Source of the DNA: Bradyrhizobium uaiense
Lineage (GTDB): Bacteria; Pseudomonadota; Alphaproteobacteria; Rhizobiales; Xanthobacteraceae
Reading direction: 5' to 3'
Length of the DNA: 44,681 bases
NCBI RefSeq assembly: GCF_010811875.1
Contig: NZ_VKHP01000049.1
Coordinates: 1-44,681 of the forward strand
Below are positions 1-7,921 of this stretch, in pieces (within the stretch, counting starts at the first letter, position 1; every line of letters begins with the position of its first letter). The position numbers and the translations under genes were made by a program. The notes under the pieces were generated by a model. It was not told the origin of the DNA. It was given only the letters and a program-made list of their open reading frames with translations, and did not search any database.

Positions 1-684
1 CTGGCGCGTGCGCTCGAGCGAGCGGGCCTGGCTGCACAGGCGCAGGCCGTCGAAATTGTCGAGGCTGAGCGACACGATCAGCAGGTCGTAATTGCCCTCG
101 GCGGCGTGGAACAGGGCTTCCGACGGATTGGTCTCGACGTCGACGGTGTGCTCGGCGGAGAGGATCGGCGCCAGCTTCTCATAGGACGACGGCCGGTCGT
201 CGACCAGCAGGATGCGGCCGCCCGTGCCCTTGTCGGCGATCGCGCTGCGCTCGGGCGCCTGCATGCCGATCTCGAGCGAGGTGATGGCGCGCATGCGCAG
301 CTCGTCGGTCATCATCTTCAGCCGCGTCAGCGAGCGCACGCGCGCGATCAGCACGACGTCGGACACCGGCTTGGTCAGGAAATCATCCGCGCCGGATTCC
401 AGCCCGCGCACGCGATCGGCAGGACTGTCGAGCGCGGTGACGATGACGACGGGAATGAAATGGGTCGCCGGATTCGACTTCAGCCGGCGGCAGACCTCGA
501 AACCATCCAAATCCGGCATCATGACGTCGAGCAGGATGATGTCGCATTCGGCGCGTGCACAGATTTCCAGCGCCTCGGTCCCGTTGGAAGCGGTCAGCAC
601 ATCGAAATATTCGGCCGACAGACGGGCTTCCAACAGCTTGACGTTCGCCGGAACGTCATCGACGACGAGGATACGCGCGGACAT
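1..684 (-). CDS. pleD: PleD response regulator / diguanylate cyclase (3' end cut by window edge)
   Basis: The visible 228 residues hold two receiver domains in tandem, the layout of PleD, which makes c-di-GMP at the cell pole during the swarmer-to-stalked type transition. The first receiver (about 1-120) has the acidic pair D9/D10, phosphoacceptor D53 and K105. The second (about 155-228) keeps an early acidic pair, but the phosphoacceptor position in LLIVSL is not Asp, as expected for the non-phosphorylated adaptor domain of PleD. The GGDEF domain would lie beyond the left edge. The gene follows divK with a 15-nt gap, so the two are probably co-transcribed, as in other Rhizobiales. The ATG at 684 is chosen because MSARILVVDD begins a receiver domain exactly. 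Confidence 0.93.
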   Translation of the reverse strand, partial: MSARILVVDDVPANVKLLEARLSAEYFDVLTASNGTEALEICARAECDIILLDVMMPDLDGFEVCRRLKSNPATHFIPVVIVTALDSPADRVRGLESGADDFLTKPVSDVVLIARVRSLTRLKMMTDELRMRAITSLEIGMQAPERSAIADKGTGGRILLVDDRPSSYEKLAPILSAEHTVDVETNPSEALFHAAEGNYDLLIVSLSLDNFDGLRLCSQARSLERTRQ

Positions 685-699
685 TGCACCACAACTCCC

Positions 700-1065
700 C
701 TATCCGATAAAGCGTCGGACAGTCTCAATAAATTTTCCGACCGAGATCGGCTTGGACAAATAGGCTTCGCAGCCGCCCTCGCGGATGCGTTCTTCGTCGC
801 CCTTCATGGCGAAGGCGGTGACCGCGACCACCGGAATCGTGCGCAGATCGGGATCGTCCTTGATCCAGCGCGTGACTTCGAGGCCGGAAACCTGGGGCAG
901 CTGAATATCCATCAGGATGAGGTCGGGGCGCAGCTTGCGGACGAGATCGAGCGCTTCGAAGCCATTGCTGGTACCCGAAGTCTGATAGCCGTGCGCTTCC
1001 AACAGATCGCGAAAGAGCTTCATGTTGAGCTCGTTGTCCTCCACGATCAGGACGGTTTTGGCCAT
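700..1065 (-). CDS. divK: DivK single-domain response regulator
   Basis: This is a 121-residue stand-alone receiver domain. It shows the acidic pocket at E9/D10, phosphoacceptor D53 in ILMDIQLP, the switch Thr in VAVTAF and the conserved Lys in SKPIS. In alphaproteobacteria DivK is phosphorylated by PleC/DivJ-type kinases and controls the CckA-CtrA cell-cycle pathway. The ATG at 1065 is preferred over a longer reading from 1149: it begins at the receiver domain, has a GGGAGG ribosome site just upstream and gives the family's usual length. It lies upstream of pleD on the same strand. Confidence 0.95.
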   Translation of the reverse strand: MAKTVLIVEDNELNMKLFRDLLEAHGYQTSGTSNGFEALDLVRKLRPDLILMDIQLPQVSGLEVTRWIKDDPDLRTIPVVAVTAFAMKGDEERIREGGCEAYLSKPISVGKFIETVRRFIG

Positions 1066-1246
1066 CCCGTCCCTCCCAAACCCAGGAGACGGGCCCGGCT
1101 GCGGCACCTCACGCACCGCGCTCGGGACGCGTCGAAAATGTGAATTCAAACTAGCGCCAGAATCGCTCTAACCCGTTAACCCGAAGTCCAACTTCCGTAG
1201 CGTGGTTTCCGTTGCTTGAACACACGCGGAAGACTCGGGCATGATG

Positions 1247-1264
1247 GGTCTCTCAATAGAGACC
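1247..1264. promoter_or_regulatory. Perfect inverted repeat in the leader of the DUF3572 gene
   Basis: GGTCTCT and AGAGACC are exact complements separated by CAAT. The repeat lies in the region between divergent divK and DUF3572-dinB, 30 nt before the preferred TTG start at 1294. It also sits inside a ten-codon open frame from ATG 1241 to TAA 1273. It could be an operator or an RNA hairpin; no known binding motif is recognised. Confidence 0.4.
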
Positions 1265-1293
1265 ATAAGTTAACGGAAAGGCAAACCGGCGCG

Positions 1294-1593
1294 TTGAAAA
1301 AGCCTGTTCACAACCCGCGGGAAGTCGCTGAAATCGTTGCGATTCAGGCGCTCGGCTTCATTGCCGGCGATCCCGAGCGGCTGGGCTTGTTCCTCGCTGA
1401 AACCGGAATCGGTCCGGAGACGCTGCGGAACGCGGCGTCCAATCCTCAATTTCTTGCGAGCGTGCTCGATTTCGTGATGCGTGACGATGCCACCGTGAAG
1501 GCGTTCGCCGCGGCCTCCGAACTGCACCCGACCAACATCGCCGCCGCCCACCAGGTGCTGGGCGACCCGAGATGGGAGCGCGACGTGCCGTGA
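1294..1593 (+). CDS. DUF3572 family protein
   Basis: A small, mostly helical acidic protein of about 99 residues matching the Rhizobiales DUF3572 family from memory (blocks AEIVAIQALGFIAGDPERL and FLAETGIGPETLR, then a C-terminal part ending HQVLGDPRWERDVP). Its function is unknown. The start is uncertain. TTG at 1294 gives a protein beginning MKKPVHNPRE, close to the family's usual N-terminus; an upstream TTG at 1216 would add 26 poorly conserved residues. The stop overlaps the proposed GTG start of dinB by 4 nt, so translation of the two is probably coupled. The constant pairing with a translesion polymerase suggests, but does not show, a link to DNA damage tolerance. Confidence 0.8.
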   Translation: MKKPVHNPREVAEIVAIQALGFIAGDPERLGLFLAETGIGPETLRNAASNPQFLASVLDFVMRDDATVKAFAAASELHPTNIAAAHQVLGDPRWERDVP

Positions 1594-2888
1594 CGACGGC
1601 AGCGGCGGCATCCGACGGCCCCCTCAGTTTCTGCCGAGACTGCCTCGGCGATCTCGATATCAAGGTGAAGCGATGCGGCCATTGCGGATCGCCGCGGCTG
1701 GTGCGTCATCGCACCCTGCCCGCACTGGCGCTGGCCCATATCGACTGCGACGCGTTCTACGCCACCGTCGAGAAGCGCGACAATCCCGAGATCGCCGATC
1801 GCCCGGTCATCATCGGTGGCGGCAAGCGCGGCGTGGTGTCGGCCGCCTGCTATATCGCGCGCACCTACGGCGTCCGTTCGGCGATGCCGATGTTCAAGGC
1901 GCTGGAACTCTGCCCGGATGCGACCGTGATCCCGCCGGACATGGCGAAATATGTCCGGGTCGGGCGCGAGGTGCGGCACGCGATGCAGGCGCTGACGCCG
2001 CTGGTCGAGCCGCTGTCGATCGACGAGGCGTTCCTCGATCTCTCCGGCACGCAGCGCGTCCACGGCATGATCCCGGCCAAGGTGCTCGCCAAATTCGCCC
2101 GCGACGTCGAGCGCGACATCGGCATCACGGTGTCGGTCGGGCTGTCCTGCAACAAGTTCCTCGCCAAGATCGCCTCCGACCTCGACAAGCCCAGGGGCTT
2201 CGCCACGCTCGACCAGGACGAGGCGCGCGAGATGCTGGCGAGCAAGCCGGTCGGCTTCATCTATGGCGTCGGCCCTGCGACGCAGGAGAAGCTGGTGCAG
2301 CGCGGCTTCCGCATCATCGCCGACTTGCAGCGCGCCGACGAGAACGAGCTGATGAAGCAGTTCGCCAGCGAAGGCCGCAGGCTGTGGCGGCTGGCGCGCG
2401 GCATCGACGACCGCAGCGTGGTGCCCGACCGCGGCGCCAAGACCATTTCGAGCGAGACCACCTTCGAGACCGACATCCGCGATTTTGCAACCCTGGAAAA
2501 GCTGCTCTGGAAGCTGTCGGAGAAAACCTCGGCGCGGCTGAAGAGCAGCGAGCTCTCCGGCTGCACCATCACGCTGAAGCTAAAGACCGCTGATTTCCGC
2601 CAGCGTACCCGTTCACAATCGATCCAGACGCCGACCCAATTGGCCGCAAAGATCTTTGCGGTAACGCGCGAGATGCTGGTCAAGGAGATCGACGGTACCG
2701 CCTTCCGCCTGATGGGCGCCGGCGTCAGCGCGCTGCGCCCGGGCTCGCAGGCCAATGATTCCGACATGCTCGACCGCCGCTCGGCCCACGCTGAACGCGC
2801 AATCGACAATCTGCGCAAGAAGTTCGGCAATGCCGCCGTGATCCGGGGCATTGCCTATGAGGGACCGCAAAAGAACGCGGAGGAGTAA
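1590..2888 (+). CDS. dinB: DNA polymerase IV (Y-family translesion polymerase) with N-terminal zinc ribbon
   Basis: This Y-family polymerase extends primers past damaged template bases without proofreading. The palm begins at HIDCDAFYATVE, with the first catalytic Asp and the Phe/Tyr gate; the second acidic site is LSIDEAFLDL. The finger block GVRSAMPMFKALELCP, the VSVGLSCNKFLAKIASD block, the thumb with HhH-like repeats and the C-terminal little-finger domain are all present. Before the palm is a short four-cysteine ribbon (CRDC...CGHC), an extension I recall in rhizobial DinB proteins and not in E. coli DinB. The GTG at 1590 overlaps the upstream stop by 4 nt, with GGGAG at 1574-1578 as a possible ribosome site; ATG 1572 is the alternative and adds six residues. 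Confidence 0.93.
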   Translation: MTTAAAASDGPLSFCRDCLGDLDIKVKRCGHCGSPRLVRHRTLPALALAHIDCDAFYATVEKRDNPEIADRPVIIGGGKRGVVSAACYIARTYGVRSAMPMFKALELCPDATVIPPDMAKYVRVGREVRHAMQALTPLVEPLSIDEAFLDLSGTQRVHGMIPAKVLAKFARDVERDIGITVSVGLSCNKFLAKIASDLDKPRGFATLDQDEAREMLASKPVGFIYGVGPATQEKLVQRGFRIIADLQRADENELMKQFASEGRRLWRLARGIDDRSVVPDRGAKTISSETTFETDIRDFATLEKLLWKLSEKTSARLKSSELSGCTITLKLKTADFRQRTRSQSIQTPTQLAAKIFAVTREMLVKEIDGTAFRLMGAGVSALRPGSQANDSDMLDRRSAHAERAIDNLRKKFGNAAVIRGIAYEGPQKNAEE

Positions 2889-2892
2889 GACC

Positions 2893-2980
2893 TCCGTCAT
2901 TGCGAGCGCAGCGAAGCAATCCACCGTGCCGCTTGCGGCGCTATGGATTGCTTCGTCGCTTCGCTTCTCGCAATGACGGA
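2893..2980. repeat. Family A intergenic palindromic repeat, copy 1
   Basis: The ends TCCGTCATTGCGAG and CTCGCAATGACGGA are exact inverted repeats. An inner arm pair, GAAGCAATCCA and TGGATTGCTTC, allows a long stem. The element fills the gap between convergent dinB and the RidA-like gene. Two relatives lie at 7922-8043 and 10779-10903. This type is common between genes in Bradyrhizobium genomes (recalled, not searched). Confidence 0.8.
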
Positions 2981-2991
2981 GAGTGTGCCTC

Positions 2992-3393
2992 TCAATCCGC
3001 GACCGCGATCGCCTCGATCTCGATCAGCCATTCCGGTGCAGCGAGCGCAGTGACGCCGACGAGCGTAGAGGCCGGCGGCTCCATGCCCTCGAAGAATACC
3101 GACCTCGCCTTGCCGATGATCGGGCGAAGCTCCGGCTTGTAGCCGACGACGAACGTCGTGATCTTGACGATGTTGGAATAGCTGGCGCCGGCCGCCTTTA
3201 GCGCCGTACCGAGGTTCTGCATCACCTGGGTCGTCTGCGCGGCAAGATCGCCGGCGCCGACCACCCGGCCCTCCTCGTCGGTGGATACCTGTCCGGAAAT
3301 GTAGATGGTGCGCGCGCCCGAGGCGACGACGACGTGGGAGTAAGCCGGATTGTGATGCAGGCCGCTGGGGCGAAGATGGTCTGATTTGCTCAT
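2992..3393 (-). CDS. RidA/YjgF-family protein, atypical active site
   Basis: A 133-residue protein with the chorismate-mutase-like Rid fold signature: ISGQVSTDEEG near residues 32-42, QTTQVMQNLGTALKAAGASYSNIVKIT, and a C-terminal EIEAIAVAD. Canonical RidA hydrolyses reactive enamines and imines released by PLP enzymes and needs an Arg in the ARxxV block. Here that position is Ser109 (PASTLVGV), so deaminase activity is doubtful and it fits one of the divergent Rid subfamilies. ATG 3393 has a strong AGGGAGG ribosome site; the longer open frame to 3567 runs into repeat sequence and was not used. It faces dinB convergently. Confidence 0.85.
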   Translation of the reverse strand: MSKSDHLRPSGLHHNPAYSHVVVASGARTIYISGQVSTDEEGRVVGAGDLAAQTTQVMQNLGTALKAAGASYSNIVKITTFVVGYKPELRPIIGKARSVFFEGMEPPASTLVGVTALAAPEWLIEIEAIAVAD

Positions 3394-3484
3394 GATGTGC
3401 CTCCCTGAGACGCGTGTTTTGCGAAGCGTACTCGCGTCTGATGGTTCCGGCCAGAGCGGTCTCGCGGGGGCGTTGGCTTGCTCC

Positions 3485-3622
3485 GCTGTCGTCCCTGCGA
3501 AAGCAGGGACCCATAACCACAGGGAGCAGTTGTTGAAGCGCGCTGTAGCTCCGGCGTTGCACGACAATTGACGGTCGTGGTTATGGGTCCCGGGTCGCGC
3601 TTCGCTTGCCCGGGACGACGGC
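3485..3622. repeat. Family C intergenic palindromic repeat
   Basis: The left half begins GTCGTCCCTGCG and contains GGGACCCATAACCAC. The right half contains the complement GTGGTTATGGGTCCC and ends in CCCGGGACGACG. The element lies between the starts of the RidA-like gene and the end of eipB on the minus strand. It resembles a repeat I recall as frequent in Bradyrhizobium intergenic DNA. No open frame inside it looks coding. Confidence 0.7.
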
Positions 3623-3647
3623 TGTGTATGTCGAGATGATCAGCCCC

Positions 3648-4514
3648 TCACTTGCAGGGTTTGGAATCCCTGACGTCGAACTTGTCGAGCGCGCCCGAGA
3701 TCACGAAATCGTTGTAGTCCAGCACCAGCGCGCGGGAGACGCCGTTCTCGTACAGCTCGAACGACATCGCATAGACCGGCGTCTGCTCGCCGTCCTTCGC
3801 CCGCGCATCGCTGTCGTAATAGCTCACTGTCACCGGCCAGCGCGTCATGGTTTTCATCGCATCGCTCGCCGTCGACGGATCGGGCGATGAGGGCGCGCGG
3901 TCGCCTGCGAGCGGCCGGCCGATCACGGTCAGCGTGTTGTAGACCTTCTCACCATTGTCGGAGCCGTCATAGACGGTCTGCTCGAGCACCGATTTGCCGT
4001 CACGGGCGGCAGCGATGATGTGCTGGATCTGCTCGGTCGGGAACACGATCTTGCCGTCGAGATTGAACGTCTTCTTCACCGGCTGGGTCAGCTTCACGGT
4101 GATATGATCGCCGACGCGCTCGGCGGTGCCGTCGACCGGAGACGATTCACTGTCGTTCATCCGCGTGTCGATCTTGAAGCGGTAGCTCTTGCCCGACGCA
4201 TCCTCCCAGGACGATGAGCGCAGATCTGACAGCGTCACCTTGCCCTCGCCGCTGTCGAGTTCGGAGACCTGGCGGAATTCGGAGGTGTAGCCTTCGCAGG
4301 AGTTGCCGGAGAAATTGTAGAGGATGCGCCCGCGCGCATCGCTGACCGAATTGGAGCCGCGCGATTTCACGAGGCTGAGATCGTACAGCGCCTGATGCGC
4401 GAGAAACGGCCCGCTTGCCGCAGCAGCGGCGGACCCATGAACCAGACCGGATCCTGCGGCTACCGCGATCGTGAGCACCAGGGCACGCGACGGATTCCCA
4501 AACGGCAAGGTCAT
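3648..4514 (-). CDS. eipB: EipB-type cell envelope integrity protein (DUF1849)
   Basis: A 288-residue exported protein with an N-terminal signal segment (about residues 10-34, AVAAGSGLVHGSAAAAA) and a beta-rich body typical of DUF1849. It starts with HQALYDLSL and includes YNFSGNSCEGYTSEFRQ and YYDSDA. EipB, studied in Brucella, is a periplasmic beta-spiral protein needed for envelope integrity, with a disulfide joining an early Cys to one near the C-terminus. Cys73 and Cys287 here match that pattern exactly. ATG 4514 is preceded by GAGG. It is divergent from a RidA gene. The family call rests on recalled motifs, and the symbol is transferred by analogy. Confidence 0.85.
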   Translation of the reverse strand: MTLPFGNPSRALVLTIAVAAGSGLVHGSAAAAASGPFLAHQALYDLSLVKSRGSNSVSDARGRILYNFSGNSCEGYTSEFRQVSELDSGEGKVTLSDLRSSSWEDASGKSYRFKIDTRMNDSESSPVDGTAERVGDHITVKLTQPVKKTFNLDGKIVFPTEQIQHIIAAARDGKSVLEQTVYDGSDNGEKVYNTLTVIGRPLAGDRAPSSPDPSTASDAMKTMTRWPVTVSYYDSDARAKDGEQTPVYAMSFELYENGVSRALVLDYNDFVISGALDKFDVRDSKPCK

Positions 4515-4589
4515 GGTTTTTCCTCAAGGAGGCAGAGATTCGCCACAATAGTGACGGTGGTATTGCGCCGCAACTGGGGCAAGTTTTAC

Positions 4590-4636
4590 AAAATTGCAAT
4601 GTGCGCAGCGAAAATGCCGTCATTTTCGGCAATTTT
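4590..4636. promoter_or_regulatory. Nested inverted repeats in the eipB / RidA divergent region
   Basis: An inner perfect hairpin, CGAAAATG-CCGT-CATTTTCG (4609-4628), is enclosed by a second exact pair, AAAATTGC (4590-4597) and GCAATTTT (4629-4636). The A+T-rich stretch stands out in GC-rich DNA and lies between the two divergent starts (4514 and 4779). It may be an operator or promoter element; no regulator is identifiable. Confidence 0.4.
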
Positions 4637-4778
4637 TCGTGCGATTCCGCATGTCACGGCGGCACTCCGCGTACCCTTACAGTCGCTTGCAACCGGCGGC
4701 ACGATGCGCGAAACAATCGAGACAAGCTTGGCCCTGACCTCGTTTCAGGCTTTCGTGCAATCCAATTGGGGAACAAAG

Positions 4779-5246
4779 ATGGCGGGTACCGTCGAACAGA
4801 AACTGGCGTCACAGGGCATCACACTTCCTGAACCGACCGCCCCGGTCGCAAACTATGTCCCCTTCGTCCGCAGCGGAAACCTGCTGTTCGTCTCGGGCCA
4901 GGTCTGCTTCAACGCCGAAGGCAAGCTGATCGCCAAGGGCAAGTTAGGGGCCGGCGTCACGATCGAACAAGGCGTCGCCGCGGCGCAGGGCTGTGCGATC
5001 AACCTGCTGGCCCAGGTCAAGGCGGCGCTCGGCGATCTCGACAAGGTCGTGCGCGTGGTGCGGCTCGGCGGCTTCATCAACTCGGCGCCCGATTTCTTCG
5101 ACGGACCGAAGGTCCTGAACGGCGCTTCCGACCTGATGGTCGCAGCGTTCGGCGACAAGGGTCGGCATGCCCGCACCACCGTCGGCGTTGCCTCGCTGCC
5201 GGCGGATGCCGCGGTCGAGGTCGAAGGCGTGTTCGAAGTCTCCTGA
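4779..5246 (+). CDS. RidA/YjgF-family protein (YER057c-like group)
   Basis: A 155-residue Rid-family protein beginning MAGTVEQKLASQGITLPEP, typical of the longer YER057c/UK114-like subgroup. It has FVSGQVCFNAEGKL (about 37-50), a helix GVAAAQGCAINLLAQVKAALGDL, and HARTTVGVASLPADAAVEVE. The key Arg (R132) is present here, unlike in the paralogue at 2992-3393. The expected role is hydrolysis of reactive 2-imino or enamine acids, or a related detoxification. ATG 4779 gives the family N-terminus; an upstream ATG at 4704 would add 25 unconserved residues. The gene ends 2 nt before the GDPD start, so the pair is an operon. Confidence 0.87.
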   Translation: MAGTVEQKLASQGITLPEPTAPVANYVPFVRSGNLLFVSGQVCFNAEGKLIAKGKLGAGVTIEQGVAAAQGCAINLLAQVKAALGDLDKVVRVVRLGGFINSAPDFFDGPKVLNGASDLMVAAFGDKGRHARTTVGVASLPADAAVEVEGVFEVS

Positions 5247-5248
5247 TC

Positions 5249-6001
5249 GTGCGCGCCCCTGATTGGCTGACGAAACGGCCGGTCGCTCATCGCGGCCTGC
5301 ATGATGCCGCACGCGGTGTCATCGAGAACATGCCGGCCGCGGCCAACGCTGCGGTTGCCGGCAACTTCGCCATCGAGTGCGATATCCAGCTCACTGCCGA
5401 TGGTGAGGCGATGGTGCATCACGACGATGCGCTCGGTCGCCTCACCGAAGGTTCGGGCCTGCTGGCGACGAAGACGGCGGCCGAGCTGAAAGCAGTCAAG
5501 TTCAAGAACACGTCCGAGCAGATGATGACGCTCGGCGACCTCTGCGCGCTGGTCGCCGGCCGCATGCCGCTGGTGGTCGAGGTGAAGAGCCATTTCGACG
5601 GCGACCGCAAGCTGGTAGCCCGGATGGCCGAGGTGCTGGCATCCTATTCCGGCCCGGTTGTCGGCATGTCGTTCGATCCCGACCAGGTGCTGGCGTTGCG
5701 CGAGGTCATGCCGAACCTGCCGCGCGGCATCACCGCTCAGCGCACCTATGACGACAGTTCCTGGACCAAGCTGACGCCGGCCCAGCGCGACGGCATGCTG
5801 TACCTGCGCCACGGCTTCAAGACCGAGCCGCATTTCGTTGCCTTCTGGGTCAACCAGCTACCGGCGCCGGCGCCCTGGATCGCCCGCAACGTGTTCGGCT
5901 GTCCGCTGCTGGCCTGGACCGTGCGGACCGCGGAACAGCGCGAGCGTGCGGCCCGTTACGCCGATCAGATGATCTTCGAGGGGTTTGTGCCGGGAACCTG
6001 A
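5249..6001 (+). CDS. ugpQ: Glycerophosphodiester phosphodiesterase
   Basis: A 250-residue GDPD TIM-barrel enzyme that cleaves glycerophosphodiesters to glycerol-3-phosphate and an alcohol. The catalytic set is visible: HRG at 14-16, EN at 26-27, ECD (E43, D45), HHD (H57/H58) and VEVK in the middle of the chain. There is no signal peptide, so it is probably cytoplasmic and of the UgpQ type. Translation starts at GTG 5249, two bases after the RidA stop, which indicates translational coupling. No ugp transporter genes are adjacent, so the symbol is by similarity only. Confidence 0.88.
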   Translation: MRAPDWLTKRPVAHRGLHDAARGVIENMPAAANAAVAGNFAIECDIQLTADGEAMVHHDDALGRLTEGSGLLATKTAAELKAVKFKNTSEQMMTLGDLCALVAGRMPLVVEVKSHFDGDRKLVARMAEVLASYSGPVVGMSFDPDQVLALREVMPNLPRGITAQRTYDDSSWTKLTPAQRDGMLYLRHGFKTEPHFVAFWVNQLPAPAPWIARNVFGCPLLAWTVRTAEQRERAARYADQMIFEGFVPGT

Positions 6002-6107
6002 CATGTTCCTTCGCGGCCTTGAAGTCGTCGCTGCGATGCACGATCTTGGCAAGAGCTGGTTGGGCGTTGGTCAAAGCGTTGGTCGTCATCGGCGATGGCG
6101 GAATGCA

Positions 6108-6154
6108 GAGCATGATCCGGAAGTGGAGCCAGCTGTTCCGGCAAGATCATGCTC
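6108..6154. repeat. Short palindromic intergenic repeat (family D)
   Basis: GAGCATGATC and GATCATGCTC are exact inverted ends, with CCGGAAGTGG and TTCCGGCAA inside. This has the look of a roughly 45-bp element I recall as very frequent in Bradyrhizobium and related Rhizobiales. It lies in the 180-nt gap between the GDPD gene and the acyltransferase gene, about 27 nt before the latter's start. Confidence 0.6.
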
Positions 6155-6180
6155 AAAAGAGGCACCGGTCTTCATTCTCG

Positions 6181-7431
6181 ATGGCGTCTTCTGAAATTAC
6201 CCTAGAGGCCGTGGCTGACATCGGCGGCATTCCAGCCGCCGAATGGGACGCCTGCGCCAATCCCAAGGCGGATGCGGACAGCATCCATAACCTCGACACG
6301 CTGGCCTCGCCCGCTGCCGCAGGCGATTGCCAGACCGCCGCAAGTTCGAGCTATAACCCCTTCGTTTCCCATGCCTTTTTCGCTGCCGCGGAAGCCTCCA
6401 ATTCGGCCTGCCCGCGGACCGGCTGGGGGCCCCGGCATCTGGTGGCAAAACTCGACGGCCGGATCGTCGGCGTCGTGCCCTGCTATCTGAAATCGCACTC
6501 GCAGGGCGAATACGTGTTCGATCGCGGCTGGGCCGAGGCCTATCACCGCGCCGGCGGCAGCTATTATCCGAAGCTCCAGGTCTCCGTCCCCTTCACGCCC
6601 GCGACCGGGCCGCGGCTTCTGATCCGCGACGGCGTCGACCGCGAGGTGATCGGCTCGGCGCTGGCGCGCGGCCTGCGGGCGCTCTGCAACGCCACCGAAG
6701 CCTCCTCAGTGCACGTCACCTTTGCCCGCGAGGACGAGGCAAAATTCCTCGGCGCGCACGGCTTCCTGCAGCGGACCGACCAGCAGTTCCATTGGCACAA
6801 TGAGGGCTACACGACCTTCGACGATTTTCTCGGTTCGCTGAACTCGCGCCATCGCAAGGGCATCAAGCGCGAGCGCCGCGAAGCCGTCACCGCCGGAATC
6901 ACGATCCACTGGCTGACCGGCTCCGACATCACCGAGGACGCGTGGGACGCGTTCTTCGAGTTCTACATGGAGACCGGATCGCGCAAATGGGGCCGGCCAT
7001 ACCTCACCCGGGAATTCTTCTCGCTGATCGGCGAGAGCATGAGCCGGGATGTGCTGCTTGTCATGGCCAAGCGCAACGGCCGCTGGATCGCCGGCGCCAT
7101 CAACTTCATCGGCTCGGACACGCTGTTCGGCCGCAACTGGGGCGCGATCGAGCACCACCCGTTCCTGCATTTCGAAGTCTGCTACTATCAGGCGATCGAT
7201 TTCGCGGTTCAGCGCGGACTCAAGGTGGTCGAGGCCGGCGCACAGGGCGAGCACAAGCTGGCGCGCGGCTACCTGCCGCAGACCACCCACTCGGCGCATT
7301 TCATCGCCGATCCCGGGCTGCGCCGCGCCATCGCCGATTACCTCAAGCGCGAGCGCGATTACGTCGCCGAGGTCGGCCGCGAGCTGACCGAGGCCGGCCC
7401 GTTCCGGAAGACCGTCGACGACGACGCTTGA
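6181..7431 (+). CDS. GNAT-fold acyltransferase of the FemAB-like (DUF482) family
   Basis: The protein is 416 residues long and carries the DUF482/FemAB-like signatures: NPFVSHAFFAAAE near the N-terminus, WGPRHLVAK, VFDRGWAEAYHRAGGSYYPKLQ, a central SRHRKGIKRERR, and a C-terminal FEVCYYQAIDFAVQRGLKVVEAGAQGEHKLARGYLP. The fold is expected to be two GNAT domains in tandem; substrates of this proteobacterial family are unknown, though relatives add amino acids to peptidoglycan. ATG 6181 is chosen because the upstream frame runs through repeat DNA (6108-6154). The 54-nt gap to the HIT gene suggests co-transcription. Confidence 0.85.
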   Translation: MASSEITLEAVADIGGIPAAEWDACANPKADADSIHNLDTLASPAAAGDCQTAASSSYNPFVSHAFFAAAEASNSACPRTGWGPRHLVAKLDGRIVGVVPCYLKSHSQGEYVFDRGWAEAYHRAGGSYYPKLQVSVPFTPATGPRLLIRDGVDREVIGSALARGLRALCNATEASSVHVTFAREDEAKFLGAHGFLQRTDQQFHWHNEGYTTFDDFLGSLNSRHRKGIKRERREAVTAGITIHWLTGSDITEDAWDAFFEFYMETGSRKWGRPYLTREFFSLIGESMSRDVLLVMAKRNGRWIAGAINFIGSDTLFGRNWGAIEHHPFLHFEVCYYQAIDFAVQRGLKVVEAGAQGEHKLARGYLPQTTHSAHFIADPGLRRAIADYLKRERDYVAEVGRELTEAGPFRKTVDDDA

Positions 7432-7485
7432 CGTTTCAGCCGCGACCGGGACATTAGCCTTCTAAAAAATCGAGGAGCCGCCGCC

Positions 7486-7911
7486 ATGCCCGCCGCCTAT
7501 GACAACAACAATCCCTTCGCAAAGATCCTGCGCGGCGAGTTTCCCTGCTACAAGGTCTATGAGAACGAGCACGTGCTCGCCTTCCTCGACATCATGCCGC
7601 GCTCGCCCGGGCATACGCTGGTAATCCCGAAGGCCCCCGCCCGCAACATCCTCGACATCACGCCTGATGACTACGCCCATGTCGCGCGCGCCGCGCACAA
7701 GATCGCCGCCGCCGCGATGAAGGCCTTTGAAGCCGACGGCATCACCGTGCAGCAGTTCAACGAGCCGGCCGGCGGCCAGGTGGTCTTCCATCTCCACTTG
7801 CACGTGATGCCGCGCAAGGATGGCGTCGCGCTGCTGCCGCCCGCGAGCCACAAGGAAGACGGCAAGGTGCTGGAGGCGAATGCCGCGAAGCTGATCGCGG
7901 CGTTGAAATAG
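7486..7911 (+). CDS. HIT family hydrolase
   Basis: A 141-residue histidine-triad protein with the signature HLHLHV (H102, H104, H106) and the upstream block PGHTLVIPK. HIT proteins of this branch hydrolyse nucleoside phosphoramidates or adenylates such as AMP-lysine. No signal peptide is present. The start at ATG 7486 has a GAGGAGCC ribosome site. Repeat A2 follows immediately, in the convergent gap with trmO. Confidence 0.93.
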   Translation: MPAAYDNNNPFAKILRGEFPCYKVYENEHVLAFLDIMPRSPGHTLVIPKAPARNILDITPDDYAHVARAAHKIAAAAMKAFEADGITVQQFNEPAGGQVVFHLHLHVMPRKDGVALLPPASHKEDGKVLEANAAKLIAALK

Positions 7912-7921
7912 CGGCCTTTCC

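Noticed and set aside
106..1143. Plus-strand frame opposite pleD and divK
   Set aside because: Low-complexity Arg/Asp/Gly translation with no known domain. Both genes on the other strand are certain.
2893..3622. CRISPR array or insertion sequence from the clustered repeats
   Set aside because: The repeats are single palindromic elements without regular spacers, transposase gene or target-site duplications.
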